DNA of 64,000 bases from Deltaproteobacteria bacterium (GTDB lineage Bacteria > Myxococcota_A > Polyangia > HGW-17 > SLPX01). The notes below the pieces were generated by a model. It had not been told where the DNA came from and searched no databases. It saw nothing but the letters and a program-made list of their open reading frames with translations. Each line of letters starts with the position of its first letter. Within the stretch, counting starts at the first letter, position 1. Location of the stretch: positions 20,602 to 84,601 of the forward strand of contig JAGGXR010000034.1 in assembly GCA_021162935.1 (NCBI GenBank). The letters run 5' to 3'. Shown here in pieces: positions 20,313 through 29,395 of the stretch. The translations under genes and the position numbers were made by a program.

Positions 20313-21347
20313 TCAGAACCAGTCGAGACGGTGCACGAGGACCGTGAGTTTTCGTTCGAGGCGATCGGCCATGACCTTCGCGCCAGCGGTTCGAAAGAAG
20401 GCCCAATGGACCACGAAAGCCAGCACGAAGCCTGCGAGAACGTCCATGATGTAGTGCTGCTTGGTCAGCAGGGTCGAAATGCCAATGGCGAGGGCCACGA
20501 GGAATCCATAGGTCCCACGAAGTTTGCCCTGATCCCAGAGTACGAGGGCCGACATCATGACCATGGCGCAGTGGGAGGAAGGAAAGCAGTTCCATGCAGG
20601 GTCCGCTCCATGGAGCAGTCCGATGGTGAATCGGGTGAACATGGGGCCGGCTGGCTTGGGATGGGCGAGGGCGACTGGATAGACGAACATGGTCACGTAT
20701 GCAACGATCAAGACGGTCAAGAAGGCCCCGGTCGTGCGCATGGCTCGGTTCAAGTCGTGTTCGAAGGCGAACGGGAGCAGAACGAACGGATAGACCGTGA
20801 CGTAGACGAAGACCATGGTCGGCATGTAGGGAATGCGGTGGTCCAGGGAGAAGCCGAGGGTTGCATGGTGTTGTCCCGCTGTCAGGGCGCCCACGAGAAA
20901 GTATCCCGCCGACCAGAAGACAAACAGAACGAGGCCCAGCAGCATGGGGATGTGTTCTTGGATCTGAGACCGCTCTTCGGGGATGCCCATGCGTCTGCGC
21001 CACAATCGATCCAGAACGAGTGCCCCTGCCACGAGGAGCAACGGCAGACCCCATGTGATGATGTGGACGTGGAGGGCAACCGGAGGCGATACAGGAGAAA
21101 CGGTTTCCAGGATAAAATACGTCTGGGTGATGGTGATGGCGGCGAGCAGATAATAGGCGACGACTTTTTGGCTGGTGTTGAGGATGCTCGTCAGATGCGC
21201 TGCGAGTCTCGTGGTGCGATGGGGAAACGATTGCGTCGTTGCGCCGTTTCGTTCGGGTACCGAAACGTATTCCCGCTGTCCGCTCAGACTTGTTTGGTCG
21301 CTTTGGTGCGGATGCAGGGCCTTTTCATGTTTTGGTCGATGAATCAT
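20313..21347 (-). CDS. PAP2-family membrane phosphatase/phosphotransferase (AUR1-like subgroup)
   Basis: 344 residues with about six to eight membrane helices. The PAP2 motifs are NCFPSSHCAMVM and, about 35 residues later, TKQHYIMDVLAG, giving the two catalytic histidines and an Asp. The Arg of the classic SRxxxxxHxxxD motif is absent, as in the PAP2_3 group that includes inositol-phosphorylceramide synthases. A role in lipid head-group transfer or lipid phosphate hydrolysis is likely. The start is uncertain: a promoter at 21357-21385 would put transcription almost at the ATG, so either it is leaderless or translation begins later, before the first helix at about residue 62. Confidence 0.8.
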   Translation of the reverse strand: MIHRPKHEKALHPHQSDQTSLSGQREYVSVPERNGATTQSFPHRTTRLAAHLTSILNTSQKVVAYYLLAAITITQTYFILETVSPVSPPVALHVHIITWGLPLLLVAGALVLDRLWRRRMGIPEERSQIQEHIPMLLGLVLFVFWSAGYFLVGALTAGQHHATLGFSLDHRIPYMPTMVFVYVTVYPFVLLPFAFEHDLNRAMRTTGAFLTVLIVAYVTMFVYPVALAHPKPAGPMFTRFTIGLLHGADPAWNCFPSSHCAMVMMSALVLWDQGKLRGTYGFLVALAIGISTLLTKQHYIMDVLAGFVLAFVVHWAFFRTAGAKVMADRLERKLTVLVHRLDWF

Positions 21348-21652
21348 TAGCGTTGCATGTTACAATGAATTGTCTAGAAGAGCAATCGCAGGGAGTGCGG
21401 CTCTTTTTCCCCGAGGCGTCCGACGTCATGCGGCCAGACGTAGGGCTGGCATTCCGAAACGCGCTTTGCCACTGAATGCGAGTACTTGCCCGCTGGCAAA
21501 TTCAGCTCTCCGTCCAGCGGACAAAGATTCGCCACGTGCTGCCCACTTTCGTACCGACTTCGTCCCACAATTCCTTGTATGTTCATCGCATCGATGCCTT
21601 GCATCCCTGGGACATGGTCGATATCATACGTTTCGACATGGATCACAATGTT
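21348..21652. other. Divergent intergenic region
   Basis: About 300 bases between the PAP2 gene (leftward) and the RDD gene (rightward). It holds the PAP2 promoter. In-frame ATGs at 21614 and 21638 could extend the RDD gene upstream, but neither has a good ribosome site. Nothing else stands out. Confidence 0.5.
21357..21385 (-). promoter_or_regulatory. Candidate promoter for the PAP2 gene
   Basis: On the minus strand TTGCTC (21380-21385), 17 bases, TAACAT (21357-21362). The predicted transcript would begin near 21350, only a few bases before the annotated start codon. Confidence 0.45.
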
Positions 21653-22132
21653 ATGGACAAGCCCAAGGCTTTGGCTGGATTCTGGCGACGATTTTTGGCA
21701 GGCATCGTGGATGTCCTGCTGGCCGGTGCTTTGTCTGCCGGGTGCTTTGCCTGGTGGGCGGCCACCGTGGATCTGCGGCTTCCCAGTCTTGAGGTTGGCT
21801 GGATCGAGTGGCTCGTACAGATGCCCTTTATGGGGGATCCCATGATGCTCCCAGGTCTGTTTTTGTCGGCCCTCGTTGGTTTGAGCTTGTTGTATTTCGC
21901 CACGGTGTATTGGCATGCGAGTCCGGGTCAGATGGCGTTGGGAATGATGGTGGTGGGGCCCACGGGAGAGCCGGTGGGCTGGGCCAGAGCGGCCGTTCGC
22001 TCTGTTTTGTTGGGAGGCGGCGTGGCCTATTTGGGGCTAGGCGTCCTGTGGATTGGATTCGATCGACTCAAGCAGGGTTGGCACGACAAGCTTGCGGGAA
22101 CCTACGTGGTGAGAAGCAGACGCCGGACGTGA
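21653..22132 (+). CDS. RDD-family membrane protein
   Basis: 159 residues. It begins with the RDD signature: AGFWRRFLAGIVDVLLAGAL has the paired Arg and the Asp in the first helix. A second helix pair follows (LPGLFLSALVGLSLLYFATV), then the conserved SPGQMALGMMVVGPTGEPVG block and a final WHDKLAGTYVV. RDD proteins are small integral membrane proteins, some linked to transport or Na+/H+ exchange; the role here is unknown. Start chosen as the last ATG before the domain; 21614 or 21638 are possible. Confidence 0.85.
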   Translation: MDKPKALAGFWRRFLAGIVDVLLAGALSAGCFAWWAATVDLRLPSLEVGWIEWLVQMPFMGDPMMLPGLFLSALVGLSLLYFATVYWHASPGQMALGMMVVGPTGEPVGWARAAVRSVLLGGGVAYLGLGVLWIGFDRLKQGWHDKLAGTYVVRSRRRT

Positions 22133-22394
22133 CATCCCGTGTTGGGCGGGATTGGCATTCACTGCTATGATGAAACTATTTTTTTCGGGAAGAGGCTGGT
22201 TGTGGCCACGTAGGATGAACGCTGGCTGGTAGGATCCACGGAAAGGGTCGGGAATCATGGACGCCGACGATATGCGGGAGAAGGGAAATTCTTTACAATT
22301 GCGTTGTTTTCGCAAAGAGTAACATCTCATATGGCGGGTGACCGGGGTCGCCCAATGACGCATCCGTGAGGTGCAAGGGAGGGAGTGCTCCTCC

Positions 22395-25300
22395 ATGTCG
22401 AGCAAGTTGAGTTCACTGCTGGTTCAGGCCGGTGCCGTGACCGTCAAGCAGATTGAAGATGCCTTCCAGCGGCAGGTTATCTATGGCGGCGACCTGGATA
22501 CGGTCCTGCTCGAAATTGGGGCGGTGGACGAGGTGACCCTCTGTCGTCACATGCATGTGGCGGCCGATATGCCTCCTGCGGATCTGAGTGGGGTGTCCTT
22601 GGAGGAATTCGTGCCGGCGGCCGGTGAGTTGAAGGCTGAGACGGCCGATGGGTATGGAGTGGTCCCTGTGAAGCGCATGGGAGGGAGGCTGCACGTCCTG
22701 GCCAAGTCTTCGGTGACGAGGGAACACCTCGAGGAACTCAGCTATCTTTTGGGGGCGGGCGTCGTCCCGTACGTGGTACCCGAGGTCCGGCTGGCCCAAG
22801 TTGCACATGTGGTCTACGGGAAGGACTTGGATTCTCGGATGGCGGCTTTGGTCGACCGTCTCGGTCCGCCTCCGGCCCTCCGGGATGCTGGGATTCCTGC
22901 CGTGGCTCTGGGGGGAGACGATCTGTTCGAAGTGGAAGCCATGCTTCCTGGAGAGGGAGGTCAGGAGTCCCCGGCCGTCGCGATTGGGGGCGACGCTCAG
23001 CCGGTCACGGCGGAGTCTGTGGTCGAGGAGCAGCCTCCAGTTGCTGAGGTGGAACCCGACGATGCGGACCGGATCGTCCAGGATGAGTACCAGAGACGAG
23101 GAACCATCAAAGGGATGAGTGCCGATCACGGCATGCTGTCGGATGGGATGGTGGCATCTGCCGCCGAGGTGGATGCCGCCGTGGGATCGGTTGCTCCTCT
23201 TGATGCGCAGTCAGCCTATCAGCGGACCGAAACCCTCCAGGGGGTTGTGCCGACGACCATGTCCCAGCCGGAGGAGCGCAGCCCTGGGAGCGAATCGTAT
23301 GAGCGACGAGGAACCATCAAGGGGATGGCCTCGGACCATGGCCCGCCCGAAGAATCGAGGCACCCAGGTGATACCATTCGCATGCCCGCCGCCGTGATGC
23401 GGTCCGCCATGGCGGACTGGCCCGCAAGCGAGGCGCACGAACCTGGGCAGGAATCGGATGCGGGACAGACAGGACAGTCGCAGGGGATGAACCTGCAGGA
23501 CAGGGATCTCGGACAGGACACGATCGTTTCGGATCCGGAATCACTCGATATGGCTTCGGGGGGATTCCCATCGTCGTCGGGTCCAGGGGACACAGGTGCC
23601 GTCGTCGCCGGTACGAGTGGCGCAGAGTCTGCTTCTGGAGTCCTGGCGGGGGAGATTCAGGCGGACACGGGGTTGCGAGCCGCCAGTTCCATGAGTTCTT
23701 CGGCAGCCTCTGTTGGGGGCGGAGAGCCCAAGGTCGTGGCGGACACAGCATCCTTTCATGAAATGGCCAGGGCGGCCAAGGGGGAGATCGACGTCGAGCA
23801 TGTCCCTCAGATGGGCGCCGTGGAATCGTCTGGGCCATCGGTGTTGGTTCACCTCGAAGTGCCGCAGGGCCCAGTCGAATCGCCCGGCAGTGACGACGAC
23901 CGACTCGAACCGGGGCAGGCGGCCGAGTTGCTCGGTGGGGTCGTGGATCGCGACGAGATTTTGGATTTTCTGGCGCGGGGAGCGGCCAGTCGATGCGAAT
24001 TCGTGGCGGTGTTCGTGGTGTATGGGGAACATGCCGTGGGCCGTGTCGCGGTGCACGACGGTCGGGTCGATCGTCGTGCCATTGCACAGGTCCAGATTCC
24101 ACTCACCGTGGCTTCACTCTTTCGGACGGTCATCGAGACGGGGACCCAGTATTACGGCCCTGTTCAGGATGAGGGACTCAACTTTTCCGTGCTGACGCGG
24201 CTCGATCGGCTCGATGCGGGGACCGTGGTCGTGCTGCCCGTTCAATTGAAGAATCGGGTGGTTTGTGTGCTCTACGGGGACAACGGGAGCGAGGGAATGG
24301 ACCCCTCGGTGGTCGCCGACCTTGCCCTGCTGCCTGCCGCAGCGGGCAATGCGTTCCAGCGCTTGATTTTGGAGTCGAAGCGTCGAAGATATTCGGAGGC
24401 CTCTGAAGGGGCAGCGGTCAGGGTATCGTCTGAACACGCGCAGGAGACGACTGCCAAGACCGGTCAGCAAAACGCAACGGGGTACGCGGCGGCCGGGAAT
24501 AGAGACGATGCAAGGGTGGTCCGTGCCGAGGAACCGGTATCGAGTTCCGAGGTGACCAGACCGATTGCCGTTCATGCGGAGGAGGCGCCTCGGGCGCTGT
24601 CGGAAGCGGCCATCGAGTTGATGCTGGACCAGTTGGAGGCGGGGGGGGAACTCGGAGAACGAGCCGAACGGGTCCTTTCCGAAGGCGGCGAAGCTGTGGT
24701 CAATGCCTGCATGGCACGGTTTCCTGGCAGACTCTGGGTGGATCGGCACGTCCCTTGTGAAATTTGGCCACCTGTCAGGGAGCACGGGCCCCTGTTGAAG
24801 CTGCTTGTGGACATGATGCCTATCACGGCGCCACGGGTCATGACATCGCTGTCCGCTCAGGATGCGGACGTTCGTTTCTACGCCACGTATTTCTTTTCCG
24901 GGGTACGTTGGCAGGAAGCGGTTCCAATACTTTATCAGCGGATGTTCGATGGAGATGCCGGGATCCGACGGGCCGCCATGACCGCCGTGGCGTTTTGCGC
25001 AGTGGGACCGATGCGTCAGACGGTACTCGAGTATCTGCACGGCGTGTTGCAGCAGGGGGTGGAGTTTCACATGGCCTGCGCGGCGGACGCCGTTGGATTC
25101 TTGGACGATCGGGTTGCCGTTCCCATGCTCATCGATATGGTGGACCACGGCAATGTCGAGGTGGGTGAGGCTGCCCAGCGGGCGTTGTTGCTCATCACGA
25201 AACATGCCTTTGGTCGGGACAAGGACGGATGGTGGGCGTGGTGGAGGCAGCATTCGAACGAACATCCAGTCGAATGGATGCTCGACGCCCTGGACGAGCA

Positions 25301-25454
25301 GGACCTGGAATGCCGTTTCGTGGCGGTGAGAAAGCTGACGGCATTGGCCGATCAGGATTTTGGCTACCGTTTCGATCTGGATGATGCGGAACGAGCAGAG
25401 GCCGTGGCACGATGGCGGAGTTGGTGGGAGCAACAGGCAAACGCACAGCAGTGA
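22395..25454 (+). CDS. MshEN-domain, GAF-like and HEAT-repeat regulatory protein
   Basis: ATG 22395 follows a GGGAGGGAG stretch; a GTG at 22371 is also in frame. Residues 1-155 match the N-terminal domain of GspE/PilB ATPases (MshEN, a cyclic-di-GMP-binding fold), with LGAGVVPYVVPEVRLAQVAH, but there is no ATPase domain. Residues 200-510 are a disordered Asp/Glu/Ser/Pro-rich linker carrying the repeated motif RRGTIKGM twice and the related RTETLQGV once. Residues about 520-670 look GAF-like. Residues about 730-1019 are HEAT repeats (AVPILYQRMFDGDAGIRRAA). It is probably a signalling adaptor in motility or secretion control; this is inference. Confidence 0.78.
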   Translation: MSSKLSSLLVQAGAVTVKQIEDAFQRQVIYGGDLDTVLLEIGAVDEVTLCRHMHVAADMPPADLSGVSLEEFVPAAGELKAETADGYGVVPVKRMGGRLHVLAKSSVTREHLEELSYLLGAGVVPYVVPEVRLAQVAHVVYGKDLDSRMAALVDRLGPPPALRDAGIPAVALGGDDLFEVEAMLPGEGGQESPAVAIGGDAQPVTAESVVEEQPPVAEVEPDDADRIVQDEYQRRGTIKGMSADHGMLSDGMVASAAEVDAAVGSVAPLDAQSAYQRTETLQGVVPTTMSQPEERSPGSESYERRGTIKGMASDHGPPEESRHPGDTIRMPAAVMRSAMADWPASEAHEPGQESDAGQTGQSQGMNLQDRDLGQDTIVSDPESLDMASGGFPSSSGPGDTGAVVAGTSGAESASGVLAGEIQADTGLRAASSMSSSAASVGGGEPKVVADTASFHEMARAAKGEIDVEHVPQMGAVESSGPSVLVHLEVPQGPVESPGSDDDRLEPGQAAELLGGVVDRDEILDFLARGAASRCEFVAVFVVYGEHAVGRVAVHDGRVDRRAIAQVQIPLTVASLFRTVIETGTQYYGPVQDEGLNFSVLTRLDRLDAGTVVVLPVQLKNRVVCVLYGDNGSEGMDPSVVADLALLPAAAGNAFQRLILESKRRRYSEASEGAAVRVSSEHAQETTAKTGQQNATGYAAAGNRDDARVVRAEEPVSSSEVTRPIAVHAEEAPRALSEAAIELMLDQLEAGGELGERAERVLSEGGEAVVNACMARFPGRLWVDRHVPCEIWPPVREHGPLLKLLVDMMPITAPRVMTSLSAQDADVRFYATYFFSGVRWQEAVPILYQRMFDGDAGIRRAAMTAVAFCAVGPMRQTVLEYLHGVLQQGVEFHMACAADAVGFLDDRVAVPMLIDMVDHGNVEVGEAAQRALLLITKHAFGRDKDGWWAWWRQHSNEHPVEWMLDALDEQDLECRFVAVRKLTALADQDFGYRFDLDDAERAEAVARWRSWWEQQANAQQ

Positions 25455-25505
25455 GGTCGACCGCGTCGCTGTTTCAGTGAATCATGGATTGGGGGATGCG
25501 CGAGG

Positions 25506-26966
25506 TCAGGATCGACGGATGGTCTCGATGGCGTTCGTCATCGCCTGTTCCAAAAGGCCTTGAGGCATCTGCTTGATGAAGCCTTCCTCCATGAGGTGCG
25601 TGACCAGGCCGCGGGAGAAGTCGATGTCTCGTTGAGCGATGGCTCGGACTTCGTCGGGCGTCTTGGGCGTGCGGGCGACGCCGTCTTCGATGGCCTGGGC
25701 CGCCACGGCCGCTGCTTCATCCGGGAAGACGCCAGGCTCATCCATGAGGGGGATGATGTACTCTGGGGTCAATCCTCTCTTCTCCGCGGTCGCCGCCACG
25801 GATCGGGCCGCCGCGACGGCCATGGCATCGGTGACCTTCTTGGCACGGACCGTCAGGCTGCCCTTAAGGATGCCTGGGAAGCCCAGTGAGTTATTCACCT
25901 GATTGGGAAAGTCGCCACGGCCGGTGGCCACCACGAATGCGCCGGCTTCTTTTGCCGCGTGGGGGTAGATTTCCGGCACCGGGTTTGCACAGGCGAACAC
26001 GATGGCCTTGTCCGCCATGGATCGGATCCATTCCGGCTTGACCACGTCGGGGCCGGGCTTGGACACGGCAATGAGGACGTCGGCACCCTTGCAGGCCTCT
26101 TCGATGTCTTTGACACCCTTCGGGTTCGTGTTCTCGCAGATTTCCCATTTGCGATAGAATCGTGGGTCGCTGCGGATGTCCTGTCGGTCCTTGTGGAGAC
26201 CTCCCTTACTGTCGAACATGATGACTTTTTTCGGGTCTGCACCCGCCTGCATGATGAGTCGGGCGATGGTGGTGTTGGCCGCTCCTGCGCCGTGGAACAC
26301 ATACCGCACTTCCGAGATAGGCTTTTCGGCGAGCTTGAGCGCATTGATGAGACCGGCCAGGGTCACGCTTCCCGTGCCTTGGGCGTCGTCGTGCCACACC
26401 GGGATGTCACAGGCATCACGGAGCGTGTCGAGCACTTTGAAACAATTGGGTTGGGAGATGTCTTCCAGGTTGACGGCTCCAAAAGAGGGCTGGAGCATCT
26501 TGACAAATTCGATGATCTTGTCCGGGTCGTTGTGTCCCTGCGCGTCCCTGCTGTCCACACAGATGGCCGTGGCGTCCACACCGCCCAGGTACTTCATCAG
26601 AAAGGCCTTGCCCTCCATGACTCCCAGGCCGCCCGATGGGGTGACGTTGCCGTCTCCGAGGACTCTGGTCGAGTCGGAGACCACCGCCACCGTGTTGCCC
26701 CGGTTGCTCAGCTCGAAGGAGAGGTCGTTGTCGTCGCGAATACTCGTCGAGATCTTGGAAACTCCGGGAGTGTACCACACGTTGAACCAGTCGAAGCCCC
26801 AGACGCCCGCTTTGGGCACGGACATCATTTTCCCGCCGTAGAACTTGTGTGCCAGAAATGATAGGCGCTTGAGAAATTCGGTTTGACCGGCCGCCACCTG
26901 GGCGGGGGAAAAATCGTCGGGGAACGCCTCGTGGAGGTTTGAAAGGTCCATTTTGATCTGTGCCAT
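25506..26966 (-). CDS. Malic enzyme (oxaloacetate-decarboxylating malate dehydrogenase), divergent form
   Basis: 486 residues. It would convert malate to pyruvate and CO2 with NAD(P)+. The catalytic Tyr is at about 65 (WYTPGVS), the catalytic Lys at about 120 (GVMEGKAFLMK), and metal ligands Glu168-Asp169 (NLEDIS) and Asp193/194 (HDDAQGTG) are present. The nucleotide-binding loop is HGAGAANTTIARL (about 225-237). Several usually invariant positions differ: HDDAQGTG instead of HDDQHGTA, PNCFKVLD instead of PxCFxIE, GAGAAN instead of GAGAAG. The C-terminus is longer than in small bacterial forms. It is solitary and convergent with the previous gene. Confidence 0.88.
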   Translation of the reverse strand: MAQIKMDLSNLHEAFPDDFSPAQVAAGQTEFLKRLSFLAHKFYGGKMMSVPKAGVWGFDWFNVWYTPGVSKISTSIRDDNDLSFELSNRGNTVAVVSDSTRVLGDGNVTPSGGLGVMEGKAFLMKYLGGVDATAICVDSRDAQGHNDPDKIIEFVKMLQPSFGAVNLEDISQPNCFKVLDTLRDACDIPVWHDDAQGTGSVTLAGLINALKLAEKPISEVRYVFHGAGAANTTIARLIMQAGADPKKVIMFDSKGGLHKDRQDIRSDPRFYRKWEICENTNPKGVKDIEEACKGADVLIAVSKPGPDVVKPEWIRSMADKAIVFACANPVPEIYPHAAKEAGAFVVATGRGDFPNQVNNSLGFPGILKGSLTVRAKKVTDAMAVAAARSVAATAEKRGLTPEYIIPLMDEPGVFPDEAAAVAAQAIEDGVARTPKTPDEVRAIAQRDIDFSRGLVTHLMEEGFIKQMPQGLLEQAMTNAIETIRRS

Positions 26967-27169
26967 GTCAATATGCTCCTTTTGTTCAAAACCTAATCAC
27001 GGAAAAAATCGACTTTCGTTGCTCGAGACGACTGTTCGGTTGCAAAAAAACGCTTCTTTGGAATGGGTGCACCCATGTCCACAGGGATTTGCACTTTGAC
27101 CGGGGGTTGTCCAGGAAAAATGATACAGGGGCTGGGCCCGGCATCGTCAGGCCACAGGAGGAGGGCGCG

Positions 27170-28042
27170 TCAGGCGACCACGCGGGCCTTGGCTATTTTT
27201 GCCTTGGCTTCTCGTTGTTGGACGCGTTCTCGGAGAACTTCGAGGTCCGGCTCTCCTTCGAGGTCGAGAAAACGCTTCACCGTGAGTCGGAGATACTGCG
27301 GATCCAGGTCGCTGCCGATGTATCGACGGTCCAACAAGGCGGCGGCGATGCCCGTGGTGCCTGACCCGTTGAAGGGATCCAGGATGAGGTCTCCTGGTTG
27401 GCTGGCCGCTCGGATGATACGATCCAGCAGGGCGATCGGCTTTTGGGTCGGGTGTTTTCCGAAGCGTTTTTCCGCTTTCCTGGGCGGCATGATGCTCCAT
27501 AGGCTGCGCATCTGTTTGCCTGCGTTATCCAGCTTCATCGACTGATAGTCGAAGAAGTGCTTGGATTTTTGGTTCCGGGCCGCCCAGATGATGGTCTCGG
27601 TGGAATGAGTGAAGTACCGGCACGACAGGTTCGGTGGTGGCGTGACCTTGTACCACGAGATGTCGTTGAGGAGCTTGAAGCCCAGTTGCTGCATGGCGAA
27701 TCCGACACTAAAAATGACGTGCCTCGTGCCGGTGACGAACATGGTGCCATTGGGGTGGAGAGCGCGCTGACAGAGGCTCAGCCATTCCATGTTGAATTCA
27801 TGGATGTCCTCGGGGCTGCGTGCCCGATCCCATTGCCCCTTGTCGACGTTCGCGCGTTTGCCCGATTGGCAGGTCATGCCCCCATTGGACAGGAAATAGG
27901 GAGGGTCCGCGAAAATGAGGTTCACGGACCCTTGGGGCAGACGGGCCAGGACATCGAGACTGTCCGCGTGGAAGAGGACGAAGGTGTCGTCCTGGTTGGT
28001 AAAAAAGGGCTTGTGTTGGATCTGTGTGCGTTTGATCATCAT
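27170..28042 (-). CDS. Solitary DNA methyltransferase of the M.DpnIIB (DpnA)-like GATC group
   Basis: 290 residues. Motif IV ADPPYF (Asp46-Tyr49) precedes motif I DPFNGSGTTG (about residue 235), the beta-class order. The block after motif IV (SNGGMTCQSGKRANVDKGQW) resembles DpnA/MboIB-type enzymes that make N6-methyladenine in GATC. No restriction endonuclease or second methyltransferase is beside it, so it is probably an orphan regulator or protective enzyme. The last ~30 residues are a charged helix. ATG 28042 and 28039 are both possible. Three TTGATCAT octamers overlap the start and upstream region. Confidence 0.85.
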   Translation of the reverse strand: MMIKRTQIQHKPFFTNQDDTFVLFHADSLDVLARLPQGSVNLIFADPPYFLSNGGMTCQSGKRANVDKGQWDRARSPEDIHEFNMEWLSLCQRALHPNGTMFVTGTRHVIFSVGFAMQQLGFKLLNDISWYKVTPPPNLSCRYFTHSTETIIWAARNQKSKHFFDYQSMKLDNAGKQMRSLWSIMPPRKAEKRFGKHPTQKPIALLDRIIRAASQPGDLILDPFNGSGTTGIAAALLDRRYIGSDLDPQYLRLTVKRFLDLEGEPDLEVLRERVQQREAKAKIAKARVVA

Positions 28043-28090
28043 GCTTTCAACGGTAAACAGAGTTGATCATACTGGCAAATTTTTGATCAT
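28032..28090. promoter_or_regulatory. Three TTGATCAT octamers at the methyltransferase promoter
   Basis: TTGATCAT occurs at 28032-28039, 28063-28070 and 28083-28090, spaced 31 and 20 bases (about three and two helical turns). The first overlaps the start codons. The middle one overlaps a possible -10 box (TATGAT on the minus strand, 28066-28071). Two more GATC sites lie at 28114 and 28122. This could be a methylation-sensitive operator; it is an inference. Confidence 0.5.
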
Positions 28091-28392
28091 CTCCTTGAAA
28101 TCCAAGGGAAACTGATCGTTCGATCAGGCCATTCGGTGAGGCGTATCGGGAAACATCTGGTGCTTCGGATCGTGTGGTTTCGGTGGGCGGACCGTGGTGG
28201 ACAGATTCGTCAGACGATCACGCATGGAAGGAATAAAGTCAGTCAGGAGCGGTTATGCTCAGGGTTTGGGCTGTTGTACGATGGCGATGGCTGTGGTACA
28301 CGTTCGGGCCATTGTGGCTCTGCCGGGGGCGTTTTCCCGGATTCGGAGTCCCGGCAGTTCGGTGTTCACGGCAAACTTGGAAAGGGAATGAG
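28043..28392. other. Divergent region between the methyltransferase and the MoxR operon
   Basis: About 350 bases. The left 90 bases carry the GATC octamer cluster. The rest must contain the promoter of the large rightward operon; I could not pick a convincing one. An in-frame upstream extension of the MoxR gene (from 28255) reads as non-coding, rich in Trp and Arg. Confidence 0.5.
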
Positions 28393-29382
28393 ATGCAGTA
28401 CGACGTCAAGGCTATCAACGACATGGTGCGCCAGGAAAGTGGGTTCGTGGACGGTCTACTGGCCGAGGTGGCCAAGGTCATCGTGGGCCAAGAGTACATG
28501 GTGGAGCGGATCCTGATCGGACTGCTCACCAATGGGCACGTGTTGGTGGAGGGCGTGCCTGGTCTGGCGAAGACCCTGACGATCAGCACGATCAGCAAGG
28601 CCATCGATGCCCAGTTTCAGCGGATCCAGTTTACGCCGGATCTCCTGCCTGCCGATATCGTCGGCACGGAGATCTACCGGCCGCAGACAGGTGAATTCAC
28701 GCACAAGAAGGGGCCCGTGTTCGCCAATCTGGTCTTGGCCGACGAGGTGAACCGTGCACCTGCCAAGGTTCAAAGCGCCCTGCTCGAATCCATGCAGGAG
28801 CGGCAGGTGACCATCGGGGACAAGACCTATCCCTTGCCGGATCTGTTCCTGGTGATGGCGACCCAGAATCCCATCGAGCAGGAAGGAACCTATCCGCTTC
28901 CCGAGGCGCAACTCGATCGGTTCATGCTCATGCTCAAGGTGGGTTATCCCACCAAAGAAGAGGAGCGGACCATCATGGACCGCATGACCACGGGGCAATC
29001 GGTCGACGTGTCGATGGTGGTCAAGCCGGAGCAGTTGCTCAGTGCCAGGCAGGTCATCTCGGAGGTCTACATCGATCCCAAACTCTGCTCGTACATCGTG
29101 GATTTGGTCTACGCCACCCGTGCTCCCAAAGAATATGGAATGGCGGAACTCGCTGATTTTCTCGAGTACGGGGCGAGCCCCAGGGCGAGCATCTTTTTGA
29201 ACATGGCCTCACGGGCCCACGCGTTCCTCAAGCATCGGGGGTACGTGACGCCAGAAGACATCAAGGCCATTGCGCCCGACGTGTTGCGGCATCGGCTGAT
29301 TTTGACCTATGAAGCCGAGGCGGAGGAAGTGAGCACCGAGGATATCGTCCAACGTCTGTTGGAACAGGTCGAAGTGCCGTGA
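28393..29382 (+). CDS. MoxR-family AAA+ ATPase
   Basis: The chosen ATG 28393 follows an AAAGGGA stretch. 329 residues with Walker A EGVPGLAKT (53-61), Walker B NLVLADEVNR (Asp117-Glu118), sensor 1 MATQNPIEQEG and the C-terminal lid with the SPRASIFL block. MoxR ATPases act as chaperones that mature or insert cofactors into partner proteins, usually together with von Willebrand factor A (VWA) domain proteins encoded next door. Here it heads a DUF58/Bat gene cluster transcribed in one direction. It is the most conserved member of the operon. Confidence 0.93.
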   Translation: MQYDVKAINDMVRQESGFVDGLLAEVAKVIVGQEYMVERILIGLLTNGHVLVEGVPGLAKTLTISTISKAIDAQFQRIQFTPDLLPADIVGTEIYRPQTGEFTHKKGPVFANLVLADEVNRAPAKVQSALLESMQERQVTIGDKTYPLPDLFLVMATQNPIEQEGTYPLPEAQLDRFMLMLKVGYPTKEEERTIMDRMTTGQSVDVSMVVKPEQLLSARQVISEVYIDPKLCSYIVDLVYATRAPKEYGMAELADFLEYGASPRASIFLNMASRAHAFLKHRGYVTPEDIKAIAPDVLRHRLILTYEAEAEEVSTEDIVQRLLEQVEVP

Positions 29383-29395
29383 GGAAAGGGCTCAG

